From the NCBI GenBank assembly GCA_030836535.1, contig JAURPT010000094.1, forward strand, positions 1 through 38,598: DNA of 38,598 bases, written 5' to 3'. Of the stretch, positions 25,835 through 33,848 are shown in pieces (the stretch's first letter is position 1; each line of letters starts with the position of its first letter). The stretch comes from Alphaproteobacteria bacterium (lineage in GTDB: Bacteria; Pseudomonadota; Alphaproteobacteria; SMXS01). The position numbers and the translations under genes were made by a program. The notes under the pieces were generated by a model that saw only the letters and a program-made list of their open reading frames with translations, was not told where the DNA came from and made no database searches.

Positions 25835-26977
25835 TTAACTCATGGCCTGTTCATACAGCACGGGGAAGTCCTCCGGCGTTACAGGCTTGGAATTGGAGAA
25901 GTTGCAGACGTCCTTGGCGGCATGCTCCACCAGGAAGGGGAAGTCGTCTGTCGTTACGCCCATTTCGGCCAGATTAGCGGGCAGACCGATATCGGCATTC
26001 AACTGCTCAATATAATCTGCCAGATCAGTGCTTTCGGGCACGCGCATGGCTTCGCGGATACGGGTGTATTTCTCCTGTACGCCGGGTGCATCGGCATTAA
26101 AGCGTAGCAATGTCGGCAGGAAAATTGCGTTCAGCGTGCCATGGTGCAATTGCAGATACGGCAGCGCACCGCAAGCATGGCTCATGGAATGAACGGTGCC
26201 TAACCCCTTTGTAAAGGCCAGCGCGCCTTCGGTGGAGGCCATCATCATATTCCACCGGGCATCGCGGTCAGACCCATCGGCCACGGCGGCCTTGAGCGCG
26301 CCATCGCCCAGCGACCGGCGCAACCCGTCCAGCCCCACGGCTTCTGCAGGCGGGTTCACCGCTGGAGAGAGCACGGCTTCAATACAATGGGTGACCGCGT
26401 CCATGCCAGTGGCCGCCGTTAGCCGTGCGGGCAGGCCCAGGGTTAACTCCGGGTCGCAAATGGCGGTGCGGGGCACCAGATTGTCGCTGGCGAAGATCAG
26501 CTTTTCGCCATTGTCCATAATCACAACGGAGCCGGTGGAAACCTCGCTACCCGTACCTGCAGTGGTGGGGATGGCCACTAGAGGCGCCACTTCGCCAATG
26601 GCGTCTCGCCCGCCAATACCGGCGGTATATTGCATGAAGTCGCCTTCATGGGTAACGCGCAGGGCCACGCCTTTTGCAAGGTCGATGCTCGAGCCACCAC
26701 CGACGGCCAGCACACCGTCACAGTCATTTTCGGTATAGAGGCTGGCGGCTGCTTCAATGGCGCTCTGTGTCGGGTTTTCAGGTGTGCCGTCAAAAATAGT
26801 GGTGGCGATGTCGTTGGGAATGACGCCACGGATTGTGTCAATAACGCCGACATCCACCAGGCCTTTGTCGGTGCATAGCAAGGGGCGCATGATACCATGC
26901 TGTTTGAGTGTGCCCGCCAGGTGCTGGATGGCCCCGAAGTCAAATTCGGTCGTATTCCGGAAGGTTAAAGTCGCCAT
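25835..26977 (-). CDS. Iron-containing (group III) alcohol dehydrogenase
   Basis: This 380-residue NAD(P)-dependent enzyme interconverts alcohols and aldehydes or hydroxyacids and oxoacids. The nucleotide site GGGSSIDLAKG is at 93-103, the family motif IPTTAGTGSEVS at 136-147, and the metal ligands are Asp193 and His197 (GMDAVTH), His263 (TVHSMSH, with His267) and His279. All four are present, so it should be active. The start is an ATG at 26977 with GAGGG about 11 bases upstream. It is the first gene of a minus-strand run of five and is divergent from the HMGCS-like gene, with which it may share a regulatory region. Substrate unknown. Confidence 0.93.
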   Translation of the reverse strand: MATLTFRNTTEFDFGAIQHLAGTLKQHGIMRPLLCTDKGLVDVGVIDTIRGVIPNDIATTIFDGTPENPTQSAIEAAASLYTENDCDGVLAVGGGSSIDLAKGVALRVTHEGDFMQYTAGIGGRDAIGEVAPLVAIPTTAGTGSEVSTGSVVIMDNGEKLIFASDNLVPRTAICDPELTLGLPARLTAATGMDAVTHCIEAVLSPAVNPPAEAVGLDGLRRSLGDGALKAAVADGSDRDARWNMMMASTEGALAFTKGLGTVHSMSHACGALPYLQLHHGTLNAIFLPTLLRFNADAPGVQEKYTRIREAMRVPESTDLADYIEQLNADIGLPANLAEMGVTTDDFPFLVEHAAKDVCNFSNSKPVTPEDFPVLYEQAMS

Positions 26978-27105
26978 AATCTGTTTTCCCTCTAATTCCC
27001 CAAGACGTTGACCGCCGAGCTTAACCGGGAATGGTTTATTGCGCTATGGGGCATTATTGCCTAACAATTTGGCTCATATTTCAAGCGACTCAGGAGGGCA
27101 AACAG

Positions 27106-28554
27106 GTGACACAATCCGTCGGTATTACGGCCTATGGGGCTTATCTGCCGCGCCTGCGGCTCGACCGGGCCAGTATTGCCAAGGCCCACGCCTGGGCCAT
27201 GCCGGGCCTGCGCGGCCAGGGCGAGGGCGAACGCTCTATGGCTGACTGGGATGAAGACGCCATCACCATGGCGGTTGAGGCCGCCCGGGACTGCCTGCAG
27301 GAAACCGACCGCAGCAGCATCACTGGGGCCTACCTGGCATCGACGACATTGCCCTTTGCCGACCGGCAGAATGTTGGCGTTGTTGCCTCCGCATTGAACT
27401 TGGGCCGCAACATCAAGTCGATGGATATTGCCGGCTCCATGCGGGCAGGCACGTCCGGGCTGATTGCGGCATTGCGTGGCGCAGGCCAGGGAACAACGCT
27501 ATTTGCAGCCGCTGACGCCCGCAAGGCCAAGCCCGCCAGCACCAATGAGTTTCAGTATGGCCATGGTGCTGCCGCCCTGATGCTAGGCAGCGAAGGTATT
27601 GTCGCGACCTTCTTGGGCTCCAACACGGTGACGGCAGACTTTGTCGACCATTTCCGCGGAGCGGGGGAAGATGAAGACTACGCGTGGGAAGAACGCTGGG
27701 TGCGTGACGAAGGCTATATGAAAATTGTGCCCGAGACCGTCCAGGGCTTGCTGGATGAAACAGGTGTTGCCGCTGGCGATATCGACCACTTCATCATGCC
27801 CTGTACCATGGGTCGGGTGGCCAGCGGTGTTGCCAAGCGGCTTGGTATTAATGATGAGGCTCTGCGTGACAATCTGGCCGCCAATGTAGGTGACACGGGC
27901 GCGGCCCATGCCATCCTGATGCTGGCTCATGCACTGGAAGACGCCACACCGGGTCAAAAGATATTGCTGGTGCAATTTGGCCAGGGCGCTGATGCATTGT
28001 TGTTTGAGACGACAGACGCGCTGTCCAGCCTGCCAGCCCGTAAGGGTGTTGCCGGGGCCATTGCGCGCGGTAAGACCGAGACGGAATATATGAAGTTTCT
28101 CTCGTTCCAGGATCAGGTCTCTATCGACTTTGGTATGCGAGCCGAGGTCGATAATAAAACGGCTCTGTCGACGGAATATCGCAAGAAGGACATGGTCACC
28201 GGCTTTATGGGCGGGCAGTGCTCGCAGTGTGGCACGGTGCAATATCCGCGCACGCTGTATTGCGTGAACCCAAACTGCAAGGCGCATGATAGCCAGGAGC
28301 CTATCTCCTTCGCCGATGTGCCGGCGGCTGTGATGTCCTACACGGCCGACTGGCTGTCCTACAGCCCCAGCCCGCCTTACTATTATGGCCAGGTTCAGTT
28401 TGAAAATGGTGGTCGGGTGCTAATGGGCTTTACCGATGTTGACCCGGAAGACATCGCGGTGGGCACCTCGCTAAAGATGGTGTTCCGCATCAAGGATTTT
28501 GATAAACAAAGAGGGTATCGCCGTTATTTCTGGAAAGCGGCACCCGCTGCATAG
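27106..28554 (+). CDS. HMG-CoA-synthase-like protein fused to a DUF35 zinc-ribbon/OB domain
   Basis: The 482-residue protein joins a thiolase-fold HMG-CoA-synthase-like part (about 1-350) to a C-terminal DUF35 part: zinc ribbon Cys372, Cys375, Cys386, Cys391, then an OB fold that binds CoA in known cases. At the place where HMG-CoA synthases carry the nucleophilic Cys (archaeal form ACKAGT) the sequence is SMRAGT (111-116), and there is no Cys between residues 64 and 232. Classical condensation is therefore unlikely. The GTG start at 27106 has AGGAGGG in front. It is followed by an SCP2-type thiolase gene 34 bases later, a pair that resembles the archaeal thiolase-DUF35-HMGCS complex and steroid side-chain thiolase complexes. 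Confidence 0.88.
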   Translation: MTQSVGITAYGAYLPRLRLDRASIAKAHAWAMPGLRGQGEGERSMADWDEDAITMAVEAARDCLQETDRSSITGAYLASTTLPFADRQNVGVVASALNLGRNIKSMDIAGSMRAGTSGLIAALRGAGQGTTLFAAADARKAKPASTNEFQYGHGAAALMLGSEGIVATFLGSNTVTADFVDHFRGAGEDEDYAWEERWVRDEGYMKIVPETVQGLLDETGVAAGDIDHFIMPCTMGRVASGVAKRLGINDEALRDNLAANVGDTGAAHAILMLAHALEDATPGQKILLVQFGQGADALLFETTDALSSLPARKGVAGAIARGKTETEYMKFLSFQDQVSIDFGMRAEVDNKTALSTEYRKKDMVTGFMGGQCSQCGTVQYPRTLYCVNPNCKAHDSQEPISFADVPAAVMSYTADWLSYSPSPPYYYGQVQFENGGRVLMGFTDVDPEDIAVGTSLKMVFRIKDFDKQRGYRRYFWKAAPAA

Positions 28555-28588
28555 AACTGAAAAGTTTGTTAGCGAAAGGAGTTCTAAG

Positions 28589-29788
28589 ATGGCTCGAGGC
28601 ATTAAAGACAAGGTCGCCATTATTGGCATGGGCTGCTCATCATTTGGTGAGCGCTGGGATTGTGGCGCGGAAGAATTGATGGTCGAAGCGTTTGAAGAAG
28701 CGCTGGGCGATGCCGGTATTGACCGCTCGCAGATCGAAGCTGCCTGGTTCGGCACGGCGTTCGACAAGGTCCATGTCGGTGGCTCTGCCTTGCCCATGGC
28801 CACAACGCTGCGTCTGTCGGGCATCCCGATCACGCGCGTTGAAAATATGTGCGCCACAGGCACCGAAGCCCTGCGTGGGGCGGCCTATGCCGTTGCCTCT
28901 GGCGCGGCGGACATCGCGGTTGCAATGGGTGTCGAGAAGCTGAAAGACACGGGCTATGGCGGGCTTCCTGCGGGGTCCAAAGGCACATTGCCGGACCTGT
29001 GGGTACCCAATGGCTCTGCGCCAGGTAACTTCGCGCAGCTGGCGACGGCCTATTCGGCCAAGCATGGCATTTCAAGCGAAGATGTGAAGCAGGCCATGGC
29101 GCATGTTTCATGGAAGAGCCACCAGAACGGCGCCAAGAATGAAAAGGCGCATCTGCAAAAGGCCGTGACGATGGACACGATCCTCGGCGCGCCGATGATT
29201 GCTGAGCCGCTCGGCCTATTCGATTGCTGCGGCGTGTCTGACGGTTCTGCCTGTGCGATCCTGACAACGCCAGAGATTGCCAAGGCCCTCGGCAAAACGG
29301 ACATCATCACCATCAAGGCGCTGCAGCTGTGCCTGTCAGACGGTGTGGAAGCCAGCTTCAATTCCTGGGATGGTAGCCATTTCGCCACCACCCGCGTCGC
29401 TTCCAAAAAGGCTTATGAAGAAGCCGGTATCAAGAACCCACGTGAAGAAGTCTCGATGTTCGAGGTGCATGATTGCTTCTCCATCACCGAATTGGTGACG
29501 ATGGAAGATTTGTATATCTCTGAAGAAGGTGGTGCGGTCCGCGACATTCTCGACGGCTTTTATGATGCCGATGGCGGCGTCCCCTGCCAAATCGATGGCG
29601 GGCTGAAATGTTTCGGCCACCCCATTGGCGCATCGGGCCTGCGCATGGCTTATGAGATGTATCTGCAGTTGCAGGGCAAGGCGGGCGAACGCCAGCTCAA
29701 GGACCCGCGCATTGGCATGACGCATAATCTCGGTGGCGCCCCCCACAATAATGTGGCGGCTGTTGCCGTGATTGGCCGTATGGATTAG
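28589..29788 (+). CDS. SCP2/SCPx-type thiolase
   Basis: This 399-residue acyl-CoA C-acyltransferase cleaves or forms beta-ketoacyl-CoA. Catalytic residues of the SCP2-thiolase group can be seen: Cys88 in ENMCATGTEAL, His294 in FEVHDCFS and His344 in FGHPIGASG. The C-terminal motif reads NLGGAPHNNVAAV (380-392), without the second Cys of classical thiolases, as is common in this group. The ATG at 28589 is preceded by AAAGGAG; upstream residues overlapping the previous gene are not used. It forms an operon with the DUF35 fusion, which probably gives it a CoA-binding partner. Confidence 0.92.
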   Translation: MARGIKDKVAIIGMGCSSFGERWDCGAEELMVEAFEEALGDAGIDRSQIEAAWFGTAFDKVHVGGSALPMATTLRLSGIPITRVENMCATGTEALRGAAYAVASGAADIAVAMGVEKLKDTGYGGLPAGSKGTLPDLWVPNGSAPGNFAQLATAYSAKHGISSEDVKQAMAHVSWKSHQNGAKNEKAHLQKAVTMDTILGAPMIAEPLGLFDCCGVSDGSACAILTTPEIAKALGKTDIITIKALQLCLSDGVEASFNSWDGSHFATTRVASKKAYEEAGIKNPREEVSMFEVHDCFSITELVTMEDLYISEEGGAVRDILDGFYDADGGVPCQIDGGLKCFGHPIGASGLRMAYEMYLQLQGKAGERQLKDPRIGMTHNLGGAPHNNVAAVAVIGRMD

Positions 29789-29809
29789 CGCTATCGCGCA
29801 TCAAGTGAC

Positions 29810-29843
29810 AAAACCCGGCGGGAAACTGCCGGGCTTTTCTTTT
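29810..29843. terminator. Bidirectional rho-independent terminator
   Basis: The stem CCCGGC (29814-29819) pairs with GCCGGG (29828-29833) around an 8-base loop. TTTT-C-TTTT follows on the plus strand, and the AAAA at 29810-29813 gives TTTT on the minus strand. It ends the thiolase transcript and the convergent Rieske oxygenase transcript. Confidence 0.85.
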
Positions 29844-29851
29844 GTCTATTG

Positions 29852-31258
29852 TTAGTCGCTGTCCGCCAGATATTTATCCAGCGTTTGGTGCAGGTGGCGG
29901 ATGCGGATTTCCTGGTAGTTCAGCAGTGTCTCACCCGGTTTGCGGCTGGCGTGGAAGCCTTCCTGCTGGGCGCGCAGATTGCCCGTATCCTGATCGTAAA
30001 CATGCCCCAATATCGGGTCAAAGCCCGGTACGGTGGTAAAGCTCTCTTCTTCCTTCAGGCGGATGGGCTCCGCAGGTGCGGGTCGGGGCCCAGCGTCTGG
30101 CACAGGCCGCAAAAAGACGATTTCGAACAAAGACCGTTCCGGGTGGTTTCCGATGGGGCGGAAGCGATACATCATCGGCAGTGAAAGCTGCGGGAAGGCA
30201 ATGGCATTGGGGAACAGGCCATATTGCGACACGTCGATCATCTCTGTGTCTGTATAGCGGGACAGGTCCACGCCATAGGCTTCACCGAGCTGGCGGCGCA
30301 GCACGCGGGCCATGACAACACGAGCGCTTTCGCCTTCCTTGACGATGACATCATCCCCCAGCAGCGACCGGTCGCCCGTCAGGGTCTGGTCTACCAGTTC
30401 CTGTTCGCTCGGGCGCGGATCGATTAGCCTACTGGGCACGCCAAACAGGCAGAAAAAGCGGGTTACGTGATCCCCCAACACGTCATATTGGGTGCCTTCA
30501 TCATCGCTGCCCAGCAGCAATTGCGGGTGGGTTTCCTGCGTATGGTAGTTCTCGACAAAGGCCTCTTTGGCGGCCTTCCAATTGCAGGCCAGTTCTTTTT
30601 CGATATGCAGTTCGACATAGCGGTCTTCCAGCCGGAAGTTCTCCAGATGCTCGGGCGTGGGCGCGATATAATCTGCCAGCGGGCCGGCATCTTCATCGAA
30701 GTTCACAAAAACAAACCCTCCCCAAATATCGACGCTGATTTGCGGTAGGGAGAAATCCCGCTCCTTAAGGTGCGGGACGTCCCAGTCATAGGGCACGCGT
30801 TCCAGCGCACCCGCCAGGCTCCATGTCCAGCCGTGAAAGGGGCAGCGGATTTCGTCCATGCCGCCACAATCGCTACCGGGTCGAAACTTTGTGCCCCGGT
30901 GCAGGCAGGAATTGGCGAAGGCTTTGAGGCTCCCATCTTCCTGGCGCACGATGAGGGCCGAATGTGGGCCAATGTCATAGACATAGTAGTCGCCGGGCTC
31001 TGGAATATGTTCTTCGCGGCATGCCCATTGCCAGACGTTGGGCCACATGTCTGTCATTTCACGTGCAAAGAAGGCCGGGTCGAGATAGCGCGAAAAGGGA
31101 ATGTCCTCGTCGCCGAGAAAGCGCGGTTGTTCCGTCTCGAACACGGGCGGTACGGGGCGGCCCTCAGCGCGCAAAATCTCCTGCGCCGACGGGCTCTGCC
31201 GGCCCTTCGTCAGGAAATCGAGCGAGTTTTTGTTATGGTCATGGTCAGCCAATGTCAT
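29852..31258 (-). CDS. Rieske-type ring-hydroxylating oxygenase, alpha subunit
   Basis: This 468-residue protein has an N-terminal Rieske domain binding a 2Fe-2S cluster (Cys118 and His120 in CLHRG; Cys139 and His142 in CPFHG) and a C-terminal catalytic domain with mononuclear iron ligands His239 and His244 in ENYHTQETH. Such enzymes oxygenate aromatic, steroid or quaternary amine compounds with electrons from a reductase; no reductase, ferredoxin or beta subunit is in the window. The ATG at 31258 directly abuts a GGGGGG tract, too close for a ribosome site; a TTG two codons later (31252) would have six bases of spacing and may be the true start. It is divergent from an SDR gene. Confidence 0.9.
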   Translation of the reverse strand: MTLADHDHNKNSLDFLTKGRQSPSAQEILRAEGRPVPPVFETEQPRFLGDEDIPFSRYLDPAFFAREMTDMWPNVWQWACREEHIPEPGDYYVYDIGPHSALIVRQEDGSLKAFANSCLHRGTKFRPGSDCGGMDEIRCPFHGWTWSLAGALERVPYDWDVPHLKERDFSLPQISVDIWGGFVFVNFDEDAGPLADYIAPTPEHLENFRLEDRYVELHIEKELACNWKAAKEAFVENYHTQETHPQLLLGSDDEGTQYDVLGDHVTRFFCLFGVPSRLIDPRPSEQELVDQTLTGDRSLLGDDVIVKEGESARVVMARVLRRQLGEAYGVDLSRYTDTEMIDVSQYGLFPNAIAFPQLSLPMMYRFRPIGNHPERSLFEIVFLRPVPDAGPRPAPAEPIRLKEEESFTTVPGFDPILGHVYDQDTGNLRAQQEGFHASRKPGETLLNYQEIRIRHLHQTLDKYLADSD

Positions 31259-31374
31259 CCCCCCTATGACATGCGTTCCGCTTCAGCCTATGCATCCGGT
31301 GCGCCTTTATTTGTAATTTCTATGCTGCACGGGCACAATCCCCTTACAGATCACCAGACTTGTTGGGGGGAACA

Positions 31375-32190
31375 ATGGGAAGACTGGACGGAAAATGCGC
31401 CGTGATCATCGGCGCATCGCTAACAGGTAATATCGGGCAGGCCATTGCGCGCTACTTCGTGGACGAAGGGGCCAAGGTCATGGTCGCCAGCCGTAATCTG
31501 GCCAGCAGTCAGGCCTTTGCCGACGAAATTGGCGGCTATGCTGCGGCCTGCGACATCACCAAAAAGGACGACTTGTTCGCCCTGGCGGCCGAGGCGCAAA
31601 AGCAAATGGGCGGGCTGGATATCGCGGTGAACTCAACCGGCCTGGCCCTTGGTGGGCCGTTCCTGGAGTTTGGTGAAGAGGACCTTGATACGCTTATTGC
31701 TCTGCAGTTCAAGGGCTCGTTCTTCTTTTTGCAGGCCATGGTCGCGGCCATGAAGCAAGCCGGTAAAGGGGGCTCGATCATCCAGATCAGCTCTGCCGTT
31801 GCTCAGCGGGGCACTACGGTGGATGGTGGTTTCGATGCCTATATGGGTACCAAGGCGGGGATCGATCAGGTGGTCCACGCCGTGGCTAACCAGTTCGGTC
31901 GCGACGGCATTCGGGTCAACACCATTGCTGCAGGCCATACAGACACGCCCATGCATCATGGCAATAATAGCGGTGACATCCCCGACTGGATGAAAGCCGC
32001 CTTTGCTGATGCCACGCCGCTGGGTCGATACGGTACCAGCGAAGATGTTGCCGCAGGCGCCGTCTGGCTCGCCAGTGATGAATGCTTCATGACCGGCGAC
32101 ACGCTGCAAATCAATGGCGGGCTGACCTTGCGACGCAACCCGCTGCAGGACGACCTTGATCGTTACGAACGGGACTGGAAGCCCGGCTAG
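31375..32190 (+). CDS. Short-chain dehydrogenase/reductase
   Basis: This 271-residue SDR has a nonstandard nucleotide loop, GASLTGNIGQ (13-22), Arg40 after beta-2 favouring NADP, the NSTG motif (86-89) in place of NNAG, and the catalytic Ser139 or Ser140 with Tyr156 and Lys160 (YMGTK). It ends in the usual INGG segment plus a short tail. The ATG at 31375 follows GGGGGG at 4 bases spacing; a frame start at 31360 is not preferred. It is divergent from the Rieske oxygenase gene, so it may oxidise a dihydrodiol or alcohol product of that enzyme. That link is inference. Confidence 0.9.
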   Translation: MGRLDGKCAVIIGASLTGNIGQAIARYFVDEGAKVMVASRNLASSQAFADEIGGYAAACDITKKDDLFALAAEAQKQMGGLDIAVNSTGLALGGPFLEFGEEDLDTLIALQFKGSFFFLQAMVAAMKQAGKGGSIIQISSAVAQRGTTVDGGFDAYMGTKAGIDQVVHAVANQFGRDGIRVNTIAAGHTDTPMHHGNNSGDIPDWMKAAFADATPLGRYGTSEDVAAGAVWLASDECFMTGDTLQINGGLTLRRNPLQDDLDRYERDWKPG

Positions 32191-32193
32191 GGG

Positions 32194-33708
32194 CTACATG
32201 TCCTGCCAGTGTTTCGACTGCTCAAAAGCATGGGCCGCACGATAGATCGTTGATTCGTCGAAGTGTCGGCCCGTCAGCATCAGCCCCACCGGTAACCCAT
32301 CGCGCATACCGCAAGGAATGCTCATGGACGGGTGATGCGTCAGGTCGAAGGAGACGGTGTTGGCGAACATGTCCATGGCCCGGTTGACCTTTTCAATCCG
32401 GCTGGCTTCCGGGCCTGGGATCGGCGTTGCCTTGATGGGTAGCGTCGGCATGAGCAGGATGTCATATTCATCCAGCGCAGCGTCGAAGATACGGCGCAGG
32501 CGACGGGAGACGTTTACAGCTTTCCCATAATGCTTCATGCCATGTTCGCGGAACACATGCGTGCCAGAGAGGGCGAACAGCAACGCATTGTCGGAAAACT
32601 CGTTGATACGTTCGCGCCAGTTGCGGTGATAGTCCATCAGGCTAGCGACATAGAGGTCGTTGCGCCCGCCGCCATAACCATCACCGGCCAGCATGGTTTG
32701 CAACACACCATAGGTCAGGATCGGCATGGCCACGGGCTGGGCCTCCAGATGTGCCGGGATCGAGATTTCCGTAACTTCCGCACCGAGTGCCTCGAAGTGG
32801 GCAGCTGCGGCGCGCACGCAGTCATCCACGTCTACCTCAGAATTGTCGTGGCCGAAGCCTTCTGTGACCAGACCCATTTTTATGCCCTTAATGTCGCCGG
32901 TCAGAGCATCTGTATATGTATCGGTCTTCACCCCAGCCTGGCGCGGGTCATAGCCATCGATACCGGCAATGGCTTCGAGCAACAGGGCGTTGTCGGCGAC
33001 AGAATTTGTCATTGGGCCGACATGGTCCACGAAGGCCTCCAGCGGCATTACCCCGGTATAAGGTACCAGCCCAAAAGTGGGTTTCATGCCATAGACGCCG
33101 CAAAAGGATGCGGGAATGCGGACCGAACCGCCCTGGTCGGCGCCAATGGCCATATCGACCAGGCCAGCGCCCACCAAGGCACCACTGCCAGAGGAGGACC
33201 CACCCGCTGAATAGCCATGTTTGTGCGGGTTATGGGTTGGGCCTTTGGAGTTGGTATGGCTGCCGCCGGACAGGCAGAAGAACTCACAATTAGCCTTGCC
33301 GGTAATCTCACCGCCCGCATCGAGAATGCGTTCTGCCAGTGTGGCATCCACATCGGGCACATAGCCTTCCAGTGTCGCAGAGCCATTCATCATGGGCACG
33401 CCTGCCAGCATGATATTGTCCTTCAGCGCGACGGTTTTGCCTGCCAGCTTGCCGCTGGGCGCCCCCTTGATGCTGGTTTTGACGTAAAAGCCATTCACCG
33501 GGTCTTCCTCGGGCCCCGGTTCGTAGCTTTCGCCGCGTGGATATTTCACCGCAGGCAGGTCGTCCGGCATCTCATCCACGTCGTTGAAGGCGCCGATATT
33601 GGCCTCCATTAGCTCCAGGAACATGTCGATGTCGTCCTGACGGAGCTTGAGACCGAGATCATCGGCAATTTTTCGCAACTCATCGTTGCTTGGCATATTG
33701 ATTGTCAT
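32194..33708 (-). CDS. Amidase signature enzyme
   Basis: This 504-residue amidase hydrolyses carboxamides to acids and ammonia. The Ser-cisSer-Lys triad is visible: Lys96 in VALKDN, Ser171 in GGSSSGSG and Ser195 in DQGGSVRIPAS. These are the same residue numbers as in the Rhodococcus nitrile-degradation amidases, which supports the ATG at 33708 (with AGGGGGG five bases upstream) over the longer frame to 33867. The N-terminal segment (about 1-60) before the core is also typical of that subgroup. No nitrile hydratase genes are next to it. It converges on the SDR with three bases between stops and is divergent from ilvD. Confidence 0.93.
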   Translation of the reverse strand: MTINMPSNDELRKIADDLGLKLRQDDIDMFLELMEANIGAFNDVDEMPDDLPAVKYPRGESYEPGPEEDPVNGFYVKTSIKGAPSGKLAGKTVALKDNIMLAGVPMMNGSATLEGYVPDVDATLAERILDAGGEITGKANCEFFCLSGGSHTNSKGPTHNPHKHGYSAGGSSSGSGALVGAGLVDMAIGADQGGSVRIPASFCGVYGMKPTFGLVPYTGVMPLEAFVDHVGPMTNSVADNALLLEAIAGIDGYDPRQAGVKTDTYTDALTGDIKGIKMGLVTEGFGHDNSEVDVDDCVRAAAAHFEALGAEVTEISIPAHLEAQPVAMPILTYGVLQTMLAGDGYGGGRNDLYVASLMDYHRNWRERINEFSDNALLFALSGTHVFREHGMKHYGKAVNVSRRLRRIFDAALDEYDILLMPTLPIKATPIPGPEASRIEKVNRAMDMFANTVSFDLTHHPSMSIPCGMRDGLPVGLMLTGRHFDESTIYRAAHAFEQSKHWQDM

Positions 33709-33769
33709 TGTTTCCCCCCTATGTAACCCAATGAGCTTAGAACAGAACATGACAGCTGTGGTGGATTTT

Positions 33770-33781
33770 CCCGATATCGGG
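33770..33781. promoter_or_regulatory. Perfect 12-base palindrome between amidase and ilvD
   Basis: CCCGATATCGGG is a perfect palindrome lying 68 bases before the ilvD ATG and 61 bases before the amidase ATG, in a divergent promoter region. A dimeric regulator could bind here and control either gene. A GGGCCC lies about 10 bases further on. No promoter boxes are obvious. Confidence 0.4.
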
Positions 33782-33848
33782 TGACAGAACCGGGCCCTCG
33801 GGCTATAGATCGCCAAAGCTTTTCCGTGCCTTTGAAGGACTTGCACAG

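Noticed and set aside
31322-31340. A possible second copy of the ACAD operator near GCACAAT upstream of the SDR
   Set aside because: One half-site matches, but the other has mismatches and the spacing differs by two bases, so chance similarity is more likely.
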